In this document: one piece after another, positions 26,396 through 34,363 of the stretch
Layout of the letters: every line of letters starts with the position of its first letter
How positions within the stretch are numbered: the stretch's first letter is position 1
DNA from: Bog-950 sp964423405
GTDB lineage: Bacteria > Bacteroidota > Bacteroidia > Chitinophagales > LD1
NCBI GenBank assembly: GCA_964423405.1
Contig: CAYREY010000007.1
Span: 1 to 64,000 of the forward strand
Reading direction: 5' to 3'
Length of the DNA: 64,000 bases
The notes under the pieces: generated by a model
The model's database searches: none
Told to the model about the DNA's origin: nothing
What the model saw: the letters and a program-made list of their open reading frames with translations, nothing else
Position numbers and translations under genes: made by a program

Positions 26396-28162
26396 TTAAC
26401 GCATTAATTCGCGTATTTCTTTTACCGGGGCAGACCCATAGCTTAGAAACTGCTCATGAAACTTCTTTATATCGAAATTTTCGCCAGCTTTTGTTTTCAG
26501 TTCCTCTCGCAGCTCATATATCTCTGTAAGCCCGGTAAAGTAACTGGTAAGCTGCACTTGCGTAAGTGTAGCACGGCGCCATTTTTCACTTGCCTCTTTA
26601 TTCTGCTGAAAAGCCTCGCGGGTTAGAAAATCTACCGCTTTGGCTTTATCCCAGCCCTTGCAATGTACGTTGTAGTCTAACAGAAAGTTGCAGGTTTCGC
26701 GCATGTTCCATTTGTAATAAAACAAAGTCATTTCCGGCGATGGGTTGTAGCCCTGCTCTATCATCATACGCTCTACGTAGCAGGCCCAACCCTCTATGGT
26801 AGCACCATTGCCCAATATGGTTTTAATTATGCTCGGCGAACGATTGGCATAAATACCTTGTGTGTAGTGACCGGGTATGGCCTCATGTATATTCAGTATC
26901 TGTAGCACATAATCATTGTACTCGCGCAGGTAGCTCTCGGCATCTTCAGCGCTGTAGTTGGTTAGCGGGCTAACATTGTAGTAGGTAACAGCATCCTTAT
27001 CATATGGCCCCGGCGAGTTAATGCTGGCACCGGCCACACCGGCTGCATAGTCGGGTGTTTTACGCACTTTAAGGGGCTTGGTAGAGTCAAGGTCTATAAG
27101 CTGATGGGTATTTATAAATGCGGTCAACTCAGGCAACTGCTTCTCAATAGTCTCCAGCAAAGCATCGCGCTTACAATGTTGCAGGCTTATGGTATCAATC
27201 AAACGTTTAATACGCTCCAGCCGCTGGTTATCTGCAGGCATGGGTACGTCTTTAAAATATTTCGGCCAAAGCTCTGCCGAAAGCCGGGCCATTTCGTTAT
27301 GCAGAAATTCTTTCCGCTGCTGCGCTTTGGCATACATTTCTGCTGCGGTATATCGCGAATCTACATCCAGCAAAAATTTCTGTGCATACAGCTTCTCCCC
27401 TATCCTGAAATCGCGAAACAGGGAATTGTTGGTTAGCGGATATGTTTTCTTTAACCAGTCAATATACCCCAGCATGGCACTTTTAGCAGCCGCCGCATTA
27501 TTTTCAAAAGCCCTTTTTTCGGCTACCGTTAAACCCGATGCATTTACCGAATCAGGAAACACCGAACTAAAAAAATAAAGAGAGCCGTTGTTTTGCGCTA
27601 TGGCAAGCTCGGTATGCTCACGGGTAGGCTTATCAATATTGGCTTTTGCGGCCTCATAATAAGCAGGTACACGGGACAGTTTAGCCGTAAGTGCGCGTAG
27701 TTTATCATCCAGCGGTAACTGTTTGTAGTCTATTACATCAAACAAAGCCCCGCCAATGTTGTAATTAGAAGGGTCCCATTCGTAACTCTTAAACTCATTA
27801 ATACTAAAACGGATGCCCCTGGTAAAATTCTGAATAAGCCTGTAATCGGTTTTATTATTGGCATCCAGTTTATCAAATGATATTGCTTTCAATCGGGCAT
27901 CCACACTATCGGCAAATGCCAGTTCGGCAGCTCGTTCAACAGCATCAGGTATTACCAATACCGAATCATACTTATGATACCCCACACCGGTAGCCCACCC
28001 GGGAAAGGTACGCCACAGGTCTTCTACAAATTTTCCTTTATAGGCTTCAAATGCAGCAATAGTGGCATTATCGGCAATAGCTACGTTACTATCGGCGCCC
28101 TGCTTTCTTTTACAGCCGGCGGCCAACAATAGCACTAATAGCACAAGTGCAATATTTTTCAT
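26396..28162 (-). CDS. DUF885 family lipoprotein, predicted zinc peptidase
   Basis: 588 residues. Signal peptide with lipobox LAAGC (Cys17), so a lipid-anchored envelope protein. The DUF885 body contains the gluzincin-like motif HEAIPGHYTQG near residue 425 and, further on, GWACYVERMM with the third-ligand Glu, as in the carboxypeptidase-like members of the family. PLDDKLRALTAKLSRVPAYY and MRETCNFLLDYNVHCKGW are other family blocks. Likely a metal-dependent peptidase or carboxypeptidase; the specificity is unknown. Confidence 0.85.
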   Translation of the reverse strand: MKNIALVLLVLLLAAGCKRKQGADSNVAIADNATIAAFEAYKGKFVEDLWRTFPGWATGVGYHKYDSVLVIPDAVERAAELAFADSVDARLKAISFDKLDANNKTDYRLIQNFTRGIRFSINEFKSYEWDPSNYNIGGALFDVIDYKQLPLDDKLRALTAKLSRVPAYYEAAKANIDKPTREHTELAIAQNNGSLYFFSSVFPDSVNASGLTVAEKRAFENNAAAAKSAMLGYIDWLKKTYPLTNNSLFRDFRIGEKLYAQKFLLDVDSRYTAAEMYAKAQQRKEFLHNEMARLSAELWPKYFKDVPMPADNQRLERIKRLIDTISLQHCKRDALLETIEKQLPELTAFINTHQLIDLDSTKPLKVRKTPDYAAGVAGASINSPGPYDKDAVTYYNVSPLTNYSAEDAESYLREYNDYVLQILNIHEAIPGHYTQGIYANRSPSIIKTILGNGATIEGWACYVERMMIEQGYNPSPEMTLFYYKWNMRETCNFLLDYNVHCKGWDKAKAVDFLTREAFQQNKEASEKWRRATLTQVQLTSYFTGLTEIYELREELKTKAGENFDIKKFHEQFLSYGSAPVKEIRELMR

Positions 28163-28213
28163 ATAAGATATTTACCTACCAAACATGGTAAGAATTTCTT
28201 AAACCACATACAA

Positions 28214-28933
28214 CTATACGTCGTATTTGCGAAGCAGCTTTAGCAGGGTTTCAATATCCTTTGGCAACGGTGCAGTGTATGTAGCTTTCAATCCACTAAC
28301 CGGGTGGGTAAATGTAACTTCCGATGCGTGTAGGGTTAACCGTGCAATGGTGGGCCGCTCCTCTTCTGCACCGGGCTTATAATTACGTTTTAAACTAGAA
28401 AAATAAAAAGCCTCGCGTTTGGCATAAATATCATCTACCAGCAGTGGGTTACCTATGTAAGCCAGGTGCACCCGTATCTGGTGGGTACGGCCTGTTTTTA
28501 TCTGCACTTTCAGCAAACTGGCGTGTTTAAATTCTTCTACTACCTGGTATATGGTAAGGGCCTCCTTACCTCTTTTGTGCACCAGCATGGTACCCGGGTG
28601 GGCCATGTTTTCGGCTATCGGCTCATTTATCTCGCCCTGTGTAGCCTGCATACGGCCACCGGCAACGGCCAGGTATATTTTGGTTACTTCGTGGTTTTGA
28701 AATTGCAGGGAAAGGTGCCGGTGTGCCTGCTCATTACGGGCAAAGCACAGCACACCGCTGGTGTACTTATCTATACGGTGTACCACCCACAACCGGCCAA
28801 ATTGTTTCTCCAGTATCGTCTGTACAGTATCTAAATCGGGGTGTTGCCTCTCGGGTATTACGGTAATACCTGCTGGTTTGTTGGCTACCACAATAGCATC
28901 ATCGCTGTATATCACCTGCACCTGTTCTCTCAT
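28214..28933 (-). CDS. RluA-family pseudouridine synthase
   Basis: 239 residues from ATG 28933 (the longer frame needs TTG and overlaps the upstream gene). The catalytic Asp is D55 in VHRIDKYTSGVLCFAR, the RluA family signature. TGRTHQIRVHLAYIGNPLLVD near residue 155 is the second conserved block. No N-terminal S4 domain is present, so this is the short RluA/RluC-type catalytic form. The rRNA or tRNA target cannot be assigned. One nucleotide separates it from the stop codon of the EGF-like lipoprotein gene upstream, so the two are translationally linked. Confidence 0.9.
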   Translation of the reverse strand: MREQVQVIYSDDAIVVANKPAGITVIPERQHPDLDTVQTILEKQFGRLWVVHRIDKYTSGVLCFARNEQAHRHLSLQFQNHEVTKIYLAVAGGRMQATQGEINEPIAENMAHPGTMLVHKRGKEALTIYQVVEEFKHASLLKVQIKTGRTHQIRVHLAYIGNPLLVDDIYAKREAFYFSSLKRNYKPGAEEERPTIARLTLHASEVTFTHPVSGLKATYTAPLPKDIETLLKLLRKYDV

Positions 28934-28934
28934 A

Positions 28935-29447
28935 CTATCGGTTGCAGTTGGCAAAATAATCTACCCCGTCTTTAGTTAGGTTTACAGCCAGGTTATCGCC
29001 ATTCAGGTAGCCCGAGCCGGTAATAATACCAGTATAGCTTCCGGTGGCATTCTGCGAGTATATCTCAAACCGGTTAGGGCCGGTTATAGTACCCACCACT
29101 GTAAAATGGTCGTCGTTAAAGTTGGTAAGTATTATTTGCTGTATAATAGGGCCGTTGGTAATAAACAAGGTATGCTGTTTGGTTCCGGTAGCATTAGAAG
29201 TTGTAGTAGCATTCCAGGCACGGATAAACTTATTGCGCGATGGTATGTTGCAGCTGTTGCCTTCGTACCCCTGCGGGCATAGCGAGTCGCAAAACTGCCC
29301 GCCCCATCGGTCGACACATTTACAGGTCCCTCCGGCTACGCACTCGCCATCATTCAGGCAGGTTACATCCTTGCAGCCGGGTTTGCAGCCGTTTAACACA
29401 ACCATTGCAGTCCCCAGCACTAAAAAGCAGTAAAGTATGAATTTCAT
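28935..29447 (-). CDS. Lipoprotein with EGF-like domain
   Basis: 170 residues. Signal peptide with lipobox VLNGC (Cys21). Residues 25-67 form an EGF-like module: CKDVTCLNDGECVAGGTC, then CVDRWGGQFC, and a shorter CPQGYEGNSC. The C-terminal part (about 80-170) is a beta-rich domain with repeated ITGPNRFEIYSQN-type strands. EGF-like modules on small lipoproteins are found in Bacteroidota; ligand unknown. It is directly upstream of the RluA-type gene and divergent from the TonB-dependent receptor, overlapping the longest frame of the latter, which is not used. Confidence 0.8.
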   Translation of the reverse strand: MKFILYCFLVLGTAMVVLNGCKPGCKDVTCLNDGECVAGGTCKCVDRWGGQFCDSLCPQGYEGNSCNIPSRNKFIRAWNATTTSNATGTKQHTLFITNGPIIQQIILTNFNDDHFTVVGTITGPNRFEIYSQNATGSYTGIITGSGYLNGDNLAVNLTKDGVDYFANCNR

Positions 29448-29483
29448 CAGTGCGCTAATGTATCAAACTGTAATCAAATATTT

Positions 29484-29491
29484 TACCTTCG
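29484..29491 (+). promoter_or_regulatory. -7-like box upstream of TonB-dependent receptor
   Basis: TACCTTCG differs from TAnnTTTG at one position and lies 26 nt before the ATG at 29518. It supports that start over the one at 29437. Confidence 0.4.
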
Positions 29492-29517
29492 GCGCACTAA
29501 TAATCATACGTTTACCA

Positions 29518-31878
29518 ATGCGCCTGGCCGCTTTGCTTATTGCCATATTGCTGTTGCCGCTGGCGGGGGCTGCCCAACAACTAACCTCTACCGTTAAAGG
29601 CAAAGTAACCGATAAAGACACTAAACAGCCGCTTTTCGGGGTAACTGTGTTCCTGCTAAATTCTAATCCACCTCGCGGCGCCAGTACCGATGCCGATGGT
29701 AATTTTTCAATACCGAACGTACCCGTGGGCCGACAATCGCTCAGATTTACTTATGTAGGTTACGAAGAAGCTACTGTAAGCGAGGTGCTGGTAATTTCTT
29801 CAAAAGACCTGACTGTAAATATTGAGTTACAGGAAAAAATAAGCAACCTGAAAGAAGTAGAGGTGGTGGCACAAAAAGACAAAACAAAAGCCAATAACGA
29901 TTTTGCTACTGTTAGCGCACGCACCTTCTCTGCCGAAGAAATGAACCGCTATGCCGGCACCCAAAACGACCCAGCCCGTATGGCACAAAGTTTCGCCGGG
30001 GTAGTTACTGCCAACGATGAGAACAACCAGATTGTAGTTCGCGGCAACTCGCCTCGCGGGCTTTTATGGCGGTTAGAGGGGCTTGAAATACCCAACCCCA
30101 ACCACTTTGCCGGGAGCGAGGGCTCAACCGGTGGCGGGGTAAGTATCCTGTCATCTAACATGATAACCAACACCGATTTTTTTTCGGGTGCCTTTGCTGC
30201 CGAATACGGCAATGCCCTGAGCGGGGTGTTTGATGTTAACCTGCGCAAGGGCAACAGCGAACGCTGGGAGTTTGCACTTAAAGCTGGTGTACTGGGTGCC
30301 GAAGCAGCCATAGAGGGGCCATTCAATAAAAAGTATAAAGGCTCCTACCTGGTCAACTACCGCTACTCTACACTCGAACTATTCTCGCTAATGGGCTTTC
30401 AGATTGGGGGAAGTGTTACACCAAAGTACCAGGACCTTTGCTTCAACTTTTACTTTCCTGCCGGTAAGGCCGGTAGTTTTACTGTGTACGGGCTGGGGGG
30501 CATCAGTTCGCTTGGCAACAAAGTAGCCAGCGATACATCGAAATGGAAAACGCTTAGCGATAAAAGCGAATTTGCCCAAAAACAACTGGTAGGGGTAGCA
30601 GGCATCACACATCTTTTTCCATTAAAGGATAATAAAACCTACATTAAAACAGCTGTTAGCTACAGCTATACCGATAACGGCAGCAGCGATGATACGGTTG
30701 ACTATAACTTCAACCGTTTTGAAACCGGTAACGATAAATTTATCTATAAAACCCTGCGGGCAACTACTATGGTAAATACCAAAATAGATAGCCGCAACGT
30801 GGTACGATTGGGTATTGTATACAGTAATATCGATTTTAAACTTTTCAGCGAACGATACTCCTACCTAAGCCAACGGGTAGAGGGCCTGGTAAACCATACC
30901 GGCAATACCCACCTGCTACAGGGCTATGCCCAATGGAAACACCGGTTTAATGAACGTTTCCAGATAAATAGCGGTATGCATTTTCTGTTCTCATTTATAA
31001 ATAACAAGTTTTACGCAGAGCCCCGCATAGGCGCCGAGTACCGGATTACCGAAAAGCAAAGCATTAGTCTGGGTACCGGATTGCATAGCCGTATAGACGC
31101 CATGTCAACCTATGTATCGTACACAGCAGGGCAGAATGGCGGCAACCGCAACCTCGATTTTTCGCGGGCACTGCATGTGGTAGCCGGCTATAACTTCAGT
31201 TTTTATAAAGATTTCCGCCTTAAAACAGAAGTATATTTCCAATATTTGTTTAATGTGCCTATTGGTGCCGATAGCAGCGGCCATACGTTTTCAATAGTTA
31301 ACTACGATGATGGATTTGTAAACATACCCCTTAAAAGTAAGGGTATCGGCTATAATTACGGGCTGGAGCTAACGGTAGAAAAATTTTTCTCGCACAATTA
31401 CTTCTTCATGTTCACCACCTCGCTGTTTAACTCGCAATACCGTGCAGCCGATGGCCAATGGCGTAGCACAGCTTATAATGTAAATTACGTACTGAATGCG
31501 CTGGGGGGGAAAGAGTTTGTGGTGGGCAAAAAAAAGAACAACATCATAGGTATTAATGCCAAAATAATATGGCGGGGCGGTAATAAGGTAACCCCGGTTG
31601 ACCTACCAAAATCTATTGCAGCCAATAAAACGGTCTATCAGGAAGATAAAGCCTATAGCGAAAAACTACCCGACTATTTCCGTATAGATTTCGGGGTAAG
31701 TTTCCGCCGTAATAAAAAGAAGTATAGCTGGATGCTGTCGTTTGATGCACAGAATATTATTAACCGCAATAACGTGGCGGCGCGCATCTACAACCCCGAA
31801 ACGCAAATGATAGAAACAAAAACCAATTTGGGCATAGTGCCGGTATTTAGTTGGAAAGTTGAGTTTGGCGTAAAATAG
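29518..31878 (+). CDS. TonB-dependent outer-membrane receptor
   Basis: 786 residues from ATG 29518, which gives the signal peptide RLAALLIAILLLPLAGAAQ; a longer frame from 29437 adds 27 residues, lacks a good start and overlaps the divergent gene. After the signal there is a carboxypeptidase regulatory-like domain (about 25-105, VKGKVTDKDTKQPLFGVTVF), a plug (about 120-235, with GNSPRGLLWRLEGLEIPNP) and a 22-strand-type barrel ending in aromatic PVFSWKVEFGVK. Shorter than SusC and without a SusD neighbour, so a ferric-chelate, vitamin or small-molecule receptor is likelier than a glycan importer. The substrate is not deducible. Confidence 0.9.
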   Translation: MRLAALLIAILLLPLAGAAQQLTSTVKGKVTDKDTKQPLFGVTVFLLNSNPPRGASTDADGNFSIPNVPVGRQSLRFTYVGYEEATVSEVLVISSKDLTVNIELQEKISNLKEVEVVAQKDKTKANNDFATVSARTFSAEEMNRYAGTQNDPARMAQSFAGVVTANDENNQIVVRGNSPRGLLWRLEGLEIPNPNHFAGSEGSTGGGVSILSSNMITNTDFFSGAFAAEYGNALSGVFDVNLRKGNSERWEFALKAGVLGAEAAIEGPFNKKYKGSYLVNYRYSTLELFSLMGFQIGGSVTPKYQDLCFNFYFPAGKAGSFTVYGLGGISSLGNKVASDTSKWKTLSDKSEFAQKQLVGVAGITHLFPLKDNKTYIKTAVSYSYTDNGSSDDTVDYNFNRFETGNDKFIYKTLRATTMVNTKIDSRNVVRLGIVYSNIDFKLFSERYSYLSQRVEGLVNHTGNTHLLQGYAQWKHRFNERFQINSGMHFLFSFINNKFYAEPRIGAEYRITEKQSISLGTGLHSRIDAMSTYVSYTAGQNGGNRNLDFSRALHVVAGYNFSFYKDFRLKTEVYFQYLFNVPIGADSSGHTFSIVNYDDGFVNIPLKSKGIGYNYGLELTVEKFFSHNYFFMFTTSLFNSQYRAADGQWRSTAYNVNYVLNALGGKEFVVGKKKNNIIGINAKIIWRGGNKVTPVDLPKSIAANKTVYQEDKAYSEKLPDYFRIDFGVSFRRNKKKYSWMLSFDAQNIINRNNVAARIYNPETQMIETKTNLGIVPVFSWKVEFGVK

Positions 31879-32449
31879 CCAGCGACTGCGGCCCCTCATT
31901 AAATAGCAAATCAAGTACACAAAGGTTAGGCACAAATCCGTTACGCGCATCAAATACCTGATAGTAGCGTACACTACTCTCCTGCTTATCATTCCGCAAA
32001 TCGCTGCTATAAACCCCGGCTGGTAGGTAGCCTTCAGTATATGTTATTTCAGCAGGTAGCTTTAAAGCTTTTAGTACTACCCGCAATAGGTCGGCATTAA
32101 ATTCAAACAAATACTCATACTGCTTCTCATAGCAGGCCAAAAACCTATCGGCATAAAACTCAAAGTAAGGCGCACTACCATAGGCACTACATATAGCCTG
32201 CCAGTGCTTCTGCTGCCAGTTTACAGTATTCGATATTTTAACCTCTGTGTACAACCTGTGATGGTCGCGCCCGCCGCCCAAAGGTATAGATAGCATCTGC
32301 ACGCCATTAGCACCGGTAATGCGGCACCGGTTACGGTTAGTAGATTTTACAAAATTTTCGTACCGCTCTATTACTATGGGCTTACTGGCTACAAACTTCT
32401 GCAACCAGTTTATATCGGGCAAATATGGCAGGTACATTACAGTACTCAT
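31847..32449 (-). CDS. WbqC family protein
   Basis: 200 residues from ATG 32449 (MSTVMYLPYLPDINWLQKF); the longer frame is ignored. WbqC-family signs: the N-terminal YLPDINWLQKF and the internal SIPLGGGRDHH (KVSIPxxG-like) and WQQKHWQAICSAYGSAPYF blocks. WbqC proteins occur in polysaccharide clusters and as singletons in Bacteroidota; the reaction is not settled. Its 3' end overlaps the 3' end of the convergent receptor gene by 32 nt. Confidence 0.85.
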   Translation of the reverse strand: MSTVMYLPYLPDINWLQKFVASKPIVIERYENFVKSTNRNRCRITGANGVQMLSIPLGGGRDHHRLYTEVKISNTVNWQQKHWQAICSAYGSAPYFEFYADRFLACYEKQYEYLFEFNADLLRVVLKALKLPAEITYTEGYLPAGVYSSDLRNDKQESSVRYYQVFDARNGFVPNLCVLDLLFNEGPQSLAILRQTQLSN

Positions 32450-32496
32450 ACTGCAAGTATGAGGCTTTTTGCAATAAACACGCAGGCTATTCAAAT

Positions 32497-32524
32497 AAAA
32501 ATGGCCCTTGTCAGGGCCATTTTT
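32497..32524 (-). terminator. Terminator of M42 peptidase gene
   Basis: AAAAATGGCCCT (32497-32508) pairs with AGGGCCATTTTT (32513-32524) around a TGTC loop, immediately after the M42 peptidase stop at 32526 on the leftward strand. The A-run flank gives the U-tract when read leftward. Confidence 0.85.
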
Positions 32525-32525
32525 A

Positions 32526-33641
32526 TTATGATAAGTATTTGAAGTTAAAGTTTGGCTTAAGCTTGGTAAGCGATTCGTAAATAAGCTTAACTACATTCTC
32601 CAGGTCGTCGATAGAAACCAACTCTACCGTGGTATGCATATAGCGCAACGGCAACGATATAAGGGCAGATGGAATACCACCTTTTGCATAAGCAAACGCA
32701 TCGGTATCGGTACCGGTTGAGCGCGAAGCAGCGTCCAGTTGGTATGGTATCTTTTTATCTTTTGCCGTGTCAATGATAAAATCAAGCAGTTTGTTGTGTA
32801 CCGCAGGGCCTATGGTTAGTACAGGGCCTTTACCGGCGGCAAAGTCACCCTCGCTAATCTTTTCAATCATAGGGGTAGTGGTATCATGGCATACATCAGT
32901 TACTATTACACAGTCAGGGTGTATGGTTTCTACCACCATTTCGGCACCACGCAGGCCTACTTCTTCCTGCACACTGTTTACTATATACAGAGAGAAAGGC
33001 AGCTTTTTGTTGTTCTCTTTAAGCATACGGGCTACCTTGGCAATTATAAAGCCACCGGCACGGTTATCCAGTGCACGGCCACCAAAGTACCGCTCGTTCA
33101 ATACAAAAAATTCATCCTGATAGGTAATTACACAACCTACGTGTATGCCTTTATCTTCTACTTCCTTTTTGGTAAGACAGCCCAGGTCCAGAAATATGTT
33201 TTTCACTTCCGGCGATTGCTCTTTGCTGTCGCGGCGGGTGTGTATGGCCGGCCAACCGAACACAGCAGGTATCTTTTTACCATCACGGGTGTGTATCCAT
33301 ACCTTTTTAGATGGGGCAATCTGATGGTCGCTACCACCATTGCGTTTCACATAAATAAGCCCATCGGGAGTTATATATGATACAAACCAGCTAATCTCAT
33401 CGGCATGTGCCTCTATGGCTACCTTAAATTTTGCTTCGGGGTTTACTATACCATACACCGTACCATAATTATCCACCTCATACTTATCTATAGCGGGCTT
33501 AAGGTAGCTAAGCCATAGCTTTTGCCCTTCGGCTTCAAAACCGGTTGGCGATGGGTTGTTAATGTAAGCTTCAAAAAACTTCCTGTCCTCATCGGTCAAA
33601 ATACTCTTCTTCTTAACAACAGTTTTCTTTTTAGTTGCCAT
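32526..33641 (-). CDS. M42 family aminopeptidase
   Basis: 371 residues from ATG 33641 (MATKKKTVVKKK, a Lys-rich tail preceding the catalytic domain). Co-catalytic metal site of M42/M28 peptidases: His in AIEAHADEIS, bridging Asp in RALDNRAGG, the Glu pair in SVQEEVGLRG, Asp in VTDVCHD and His in LRYMHTTVE. Related enzymes are tetrahedral dodecameric glutamyl or leucyl aminopeptidases (TET) acting on cytosolic peptides. A second M42 gene is present at 55874. Confidence 0.92.
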   Translation of the reverse strand: MATKKKTVVKKKSILTDEDRKFFEAYINNPSPTGFEAEGQKLWLSYLKPAIDKYEVDNYGTVYGIVNPEAKFKVAIEAHADEISWFVSYITPDGLIYVKRNGGSDHQIAPSKKVWIHTRDGKKIPAVFGWPAIHTRRDSKEQSPEVKNIFLDLGCLTKKEVEDKGIHVGCVITYQDEFFVLNERYFGGRALDNRAGGFIIAKVARMLKENNKKLPFSLYIVNSVQEEVGLRGAEMVVETIHPDCVIVTDVCHDTTTPMIEKISEGDFAAGKGPVLTIGPAVHNKLLDFIIDTAKDKKIPYQLDAASRSTGTDTDAFAYAKGGIPSALISLPLRYMHTTVELVSIDDLENVVKLIYESLTKLKPNFNFKYLS

Positions 33642-33738
33642 TTCGGTAATTTTAAATATATAATGGCAGCAAGAATAGGTATTCTGTAATAAAATAAGAA
33701 ATGCCAAATTTGCACCTATCTTACAAATACATCTTATT

Positions 33739-34284
33739 GTGAAAAGAGTACTGTGTTTTAACCTTCTTTTAGCTTTATCGGTGCTGCTTATGTCGGGCAG
33801 TTGGGTTAATCCGGCCGAGGTGTTTGCCCACTATGCCGCGGCTATAAAAAACAAAAGCGGCATGCAATATTTTGCTGTAATAAAGGTGGTGGATATTTCG
33901 CGGAATACCATGTACGAGGTGTGCGCCCCGGGCAGTGCCATCCGCAGCGCCCTGCACAAAGAGCTAAAATACGACTACGACGACCAGTCGGTAGCCATGG
34001 TACAACACATGGCCTTAATGAGCCTTGACCGGATTATTGAATTTAAAGATACCACCGCCATACAGCTATTGGGCGACAATAGTTATACCGAAGCGGAACT
34101 GGCTGCCTTTGAAAAGGCCAAAGACATAAAAACGCTGGCTAAAAACATACGGGGCTGGGGTAGCTGGCAAATGGAGTTCCGCGATGACAAAGAGCTGCTG
34201 ATGTATGCCCACGCCTTGTTCAATCAGGGTTTATTAACCGGCGAAGACAACCAGCGGTTAGGCACCTTGGTGTATGTAAAATAA
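33739..34284 (+). CDS. Secreted hypothetical protein, 181 aa
   Basis: 181 residues beginning at GTG 33739; the signal peptide KRVLCFNLLLALSVLLMSGS supports this start. After it the protein is mostly helical and charged, with DISRNTMYEVCAPGSAIRSA and KNIRGWGSWQMEFRD as recognisable blocks. No family was recognised. It lies between two leftward genes and ends in a strong bidirectional terminator. Probably periplasmic. Confidence 0.7.
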   Translation: MKRVLCFNLLLALSVLLMSGSWVNPAEVFAHYAAAIKNKSGMQYFAVIKVVDISRNTMYEVCAPGSAIRSALHKELKYDYDDQSVAMVQHMALMSLDRIIEFKDTTAIQLLGDNSYTEAELAAFEKAKDIKTLAKNIRGWGSWQMEFRDDKELLMYAHALFNQGLLTGEDNQRLGTLVYVK

Positions 34285-34306
34285 CTACTTATGTAGCTCC
34301 CCAAAC

Positions 34307-34343
34307 AAAACGGGCGATTGGTTATCCAATCGCCCGTTTTATT
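34307..34343. terminator. Bidirectional terminator
   Basis: AAAACGGGCGATTGG (34307-34321) pairs perfectly with CCAATCGCCCGTTTT (34326-34340), a 15-bp stem with a 4-nt loop, between the convergent genes ending at 34284 and 34364. Confidence 0.9.
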
Positions 34344-34363
34344 ATCGCCAAAATAAGTACTGC

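Noticed and set aside
29437..29517. N-terminal extension of the TonB-dependent receptor
   Set aside because: It overlaps the divergent lipoprotein gene and the promoter-like TACCTTCG; the inner ATG gives a proper signal peptide.
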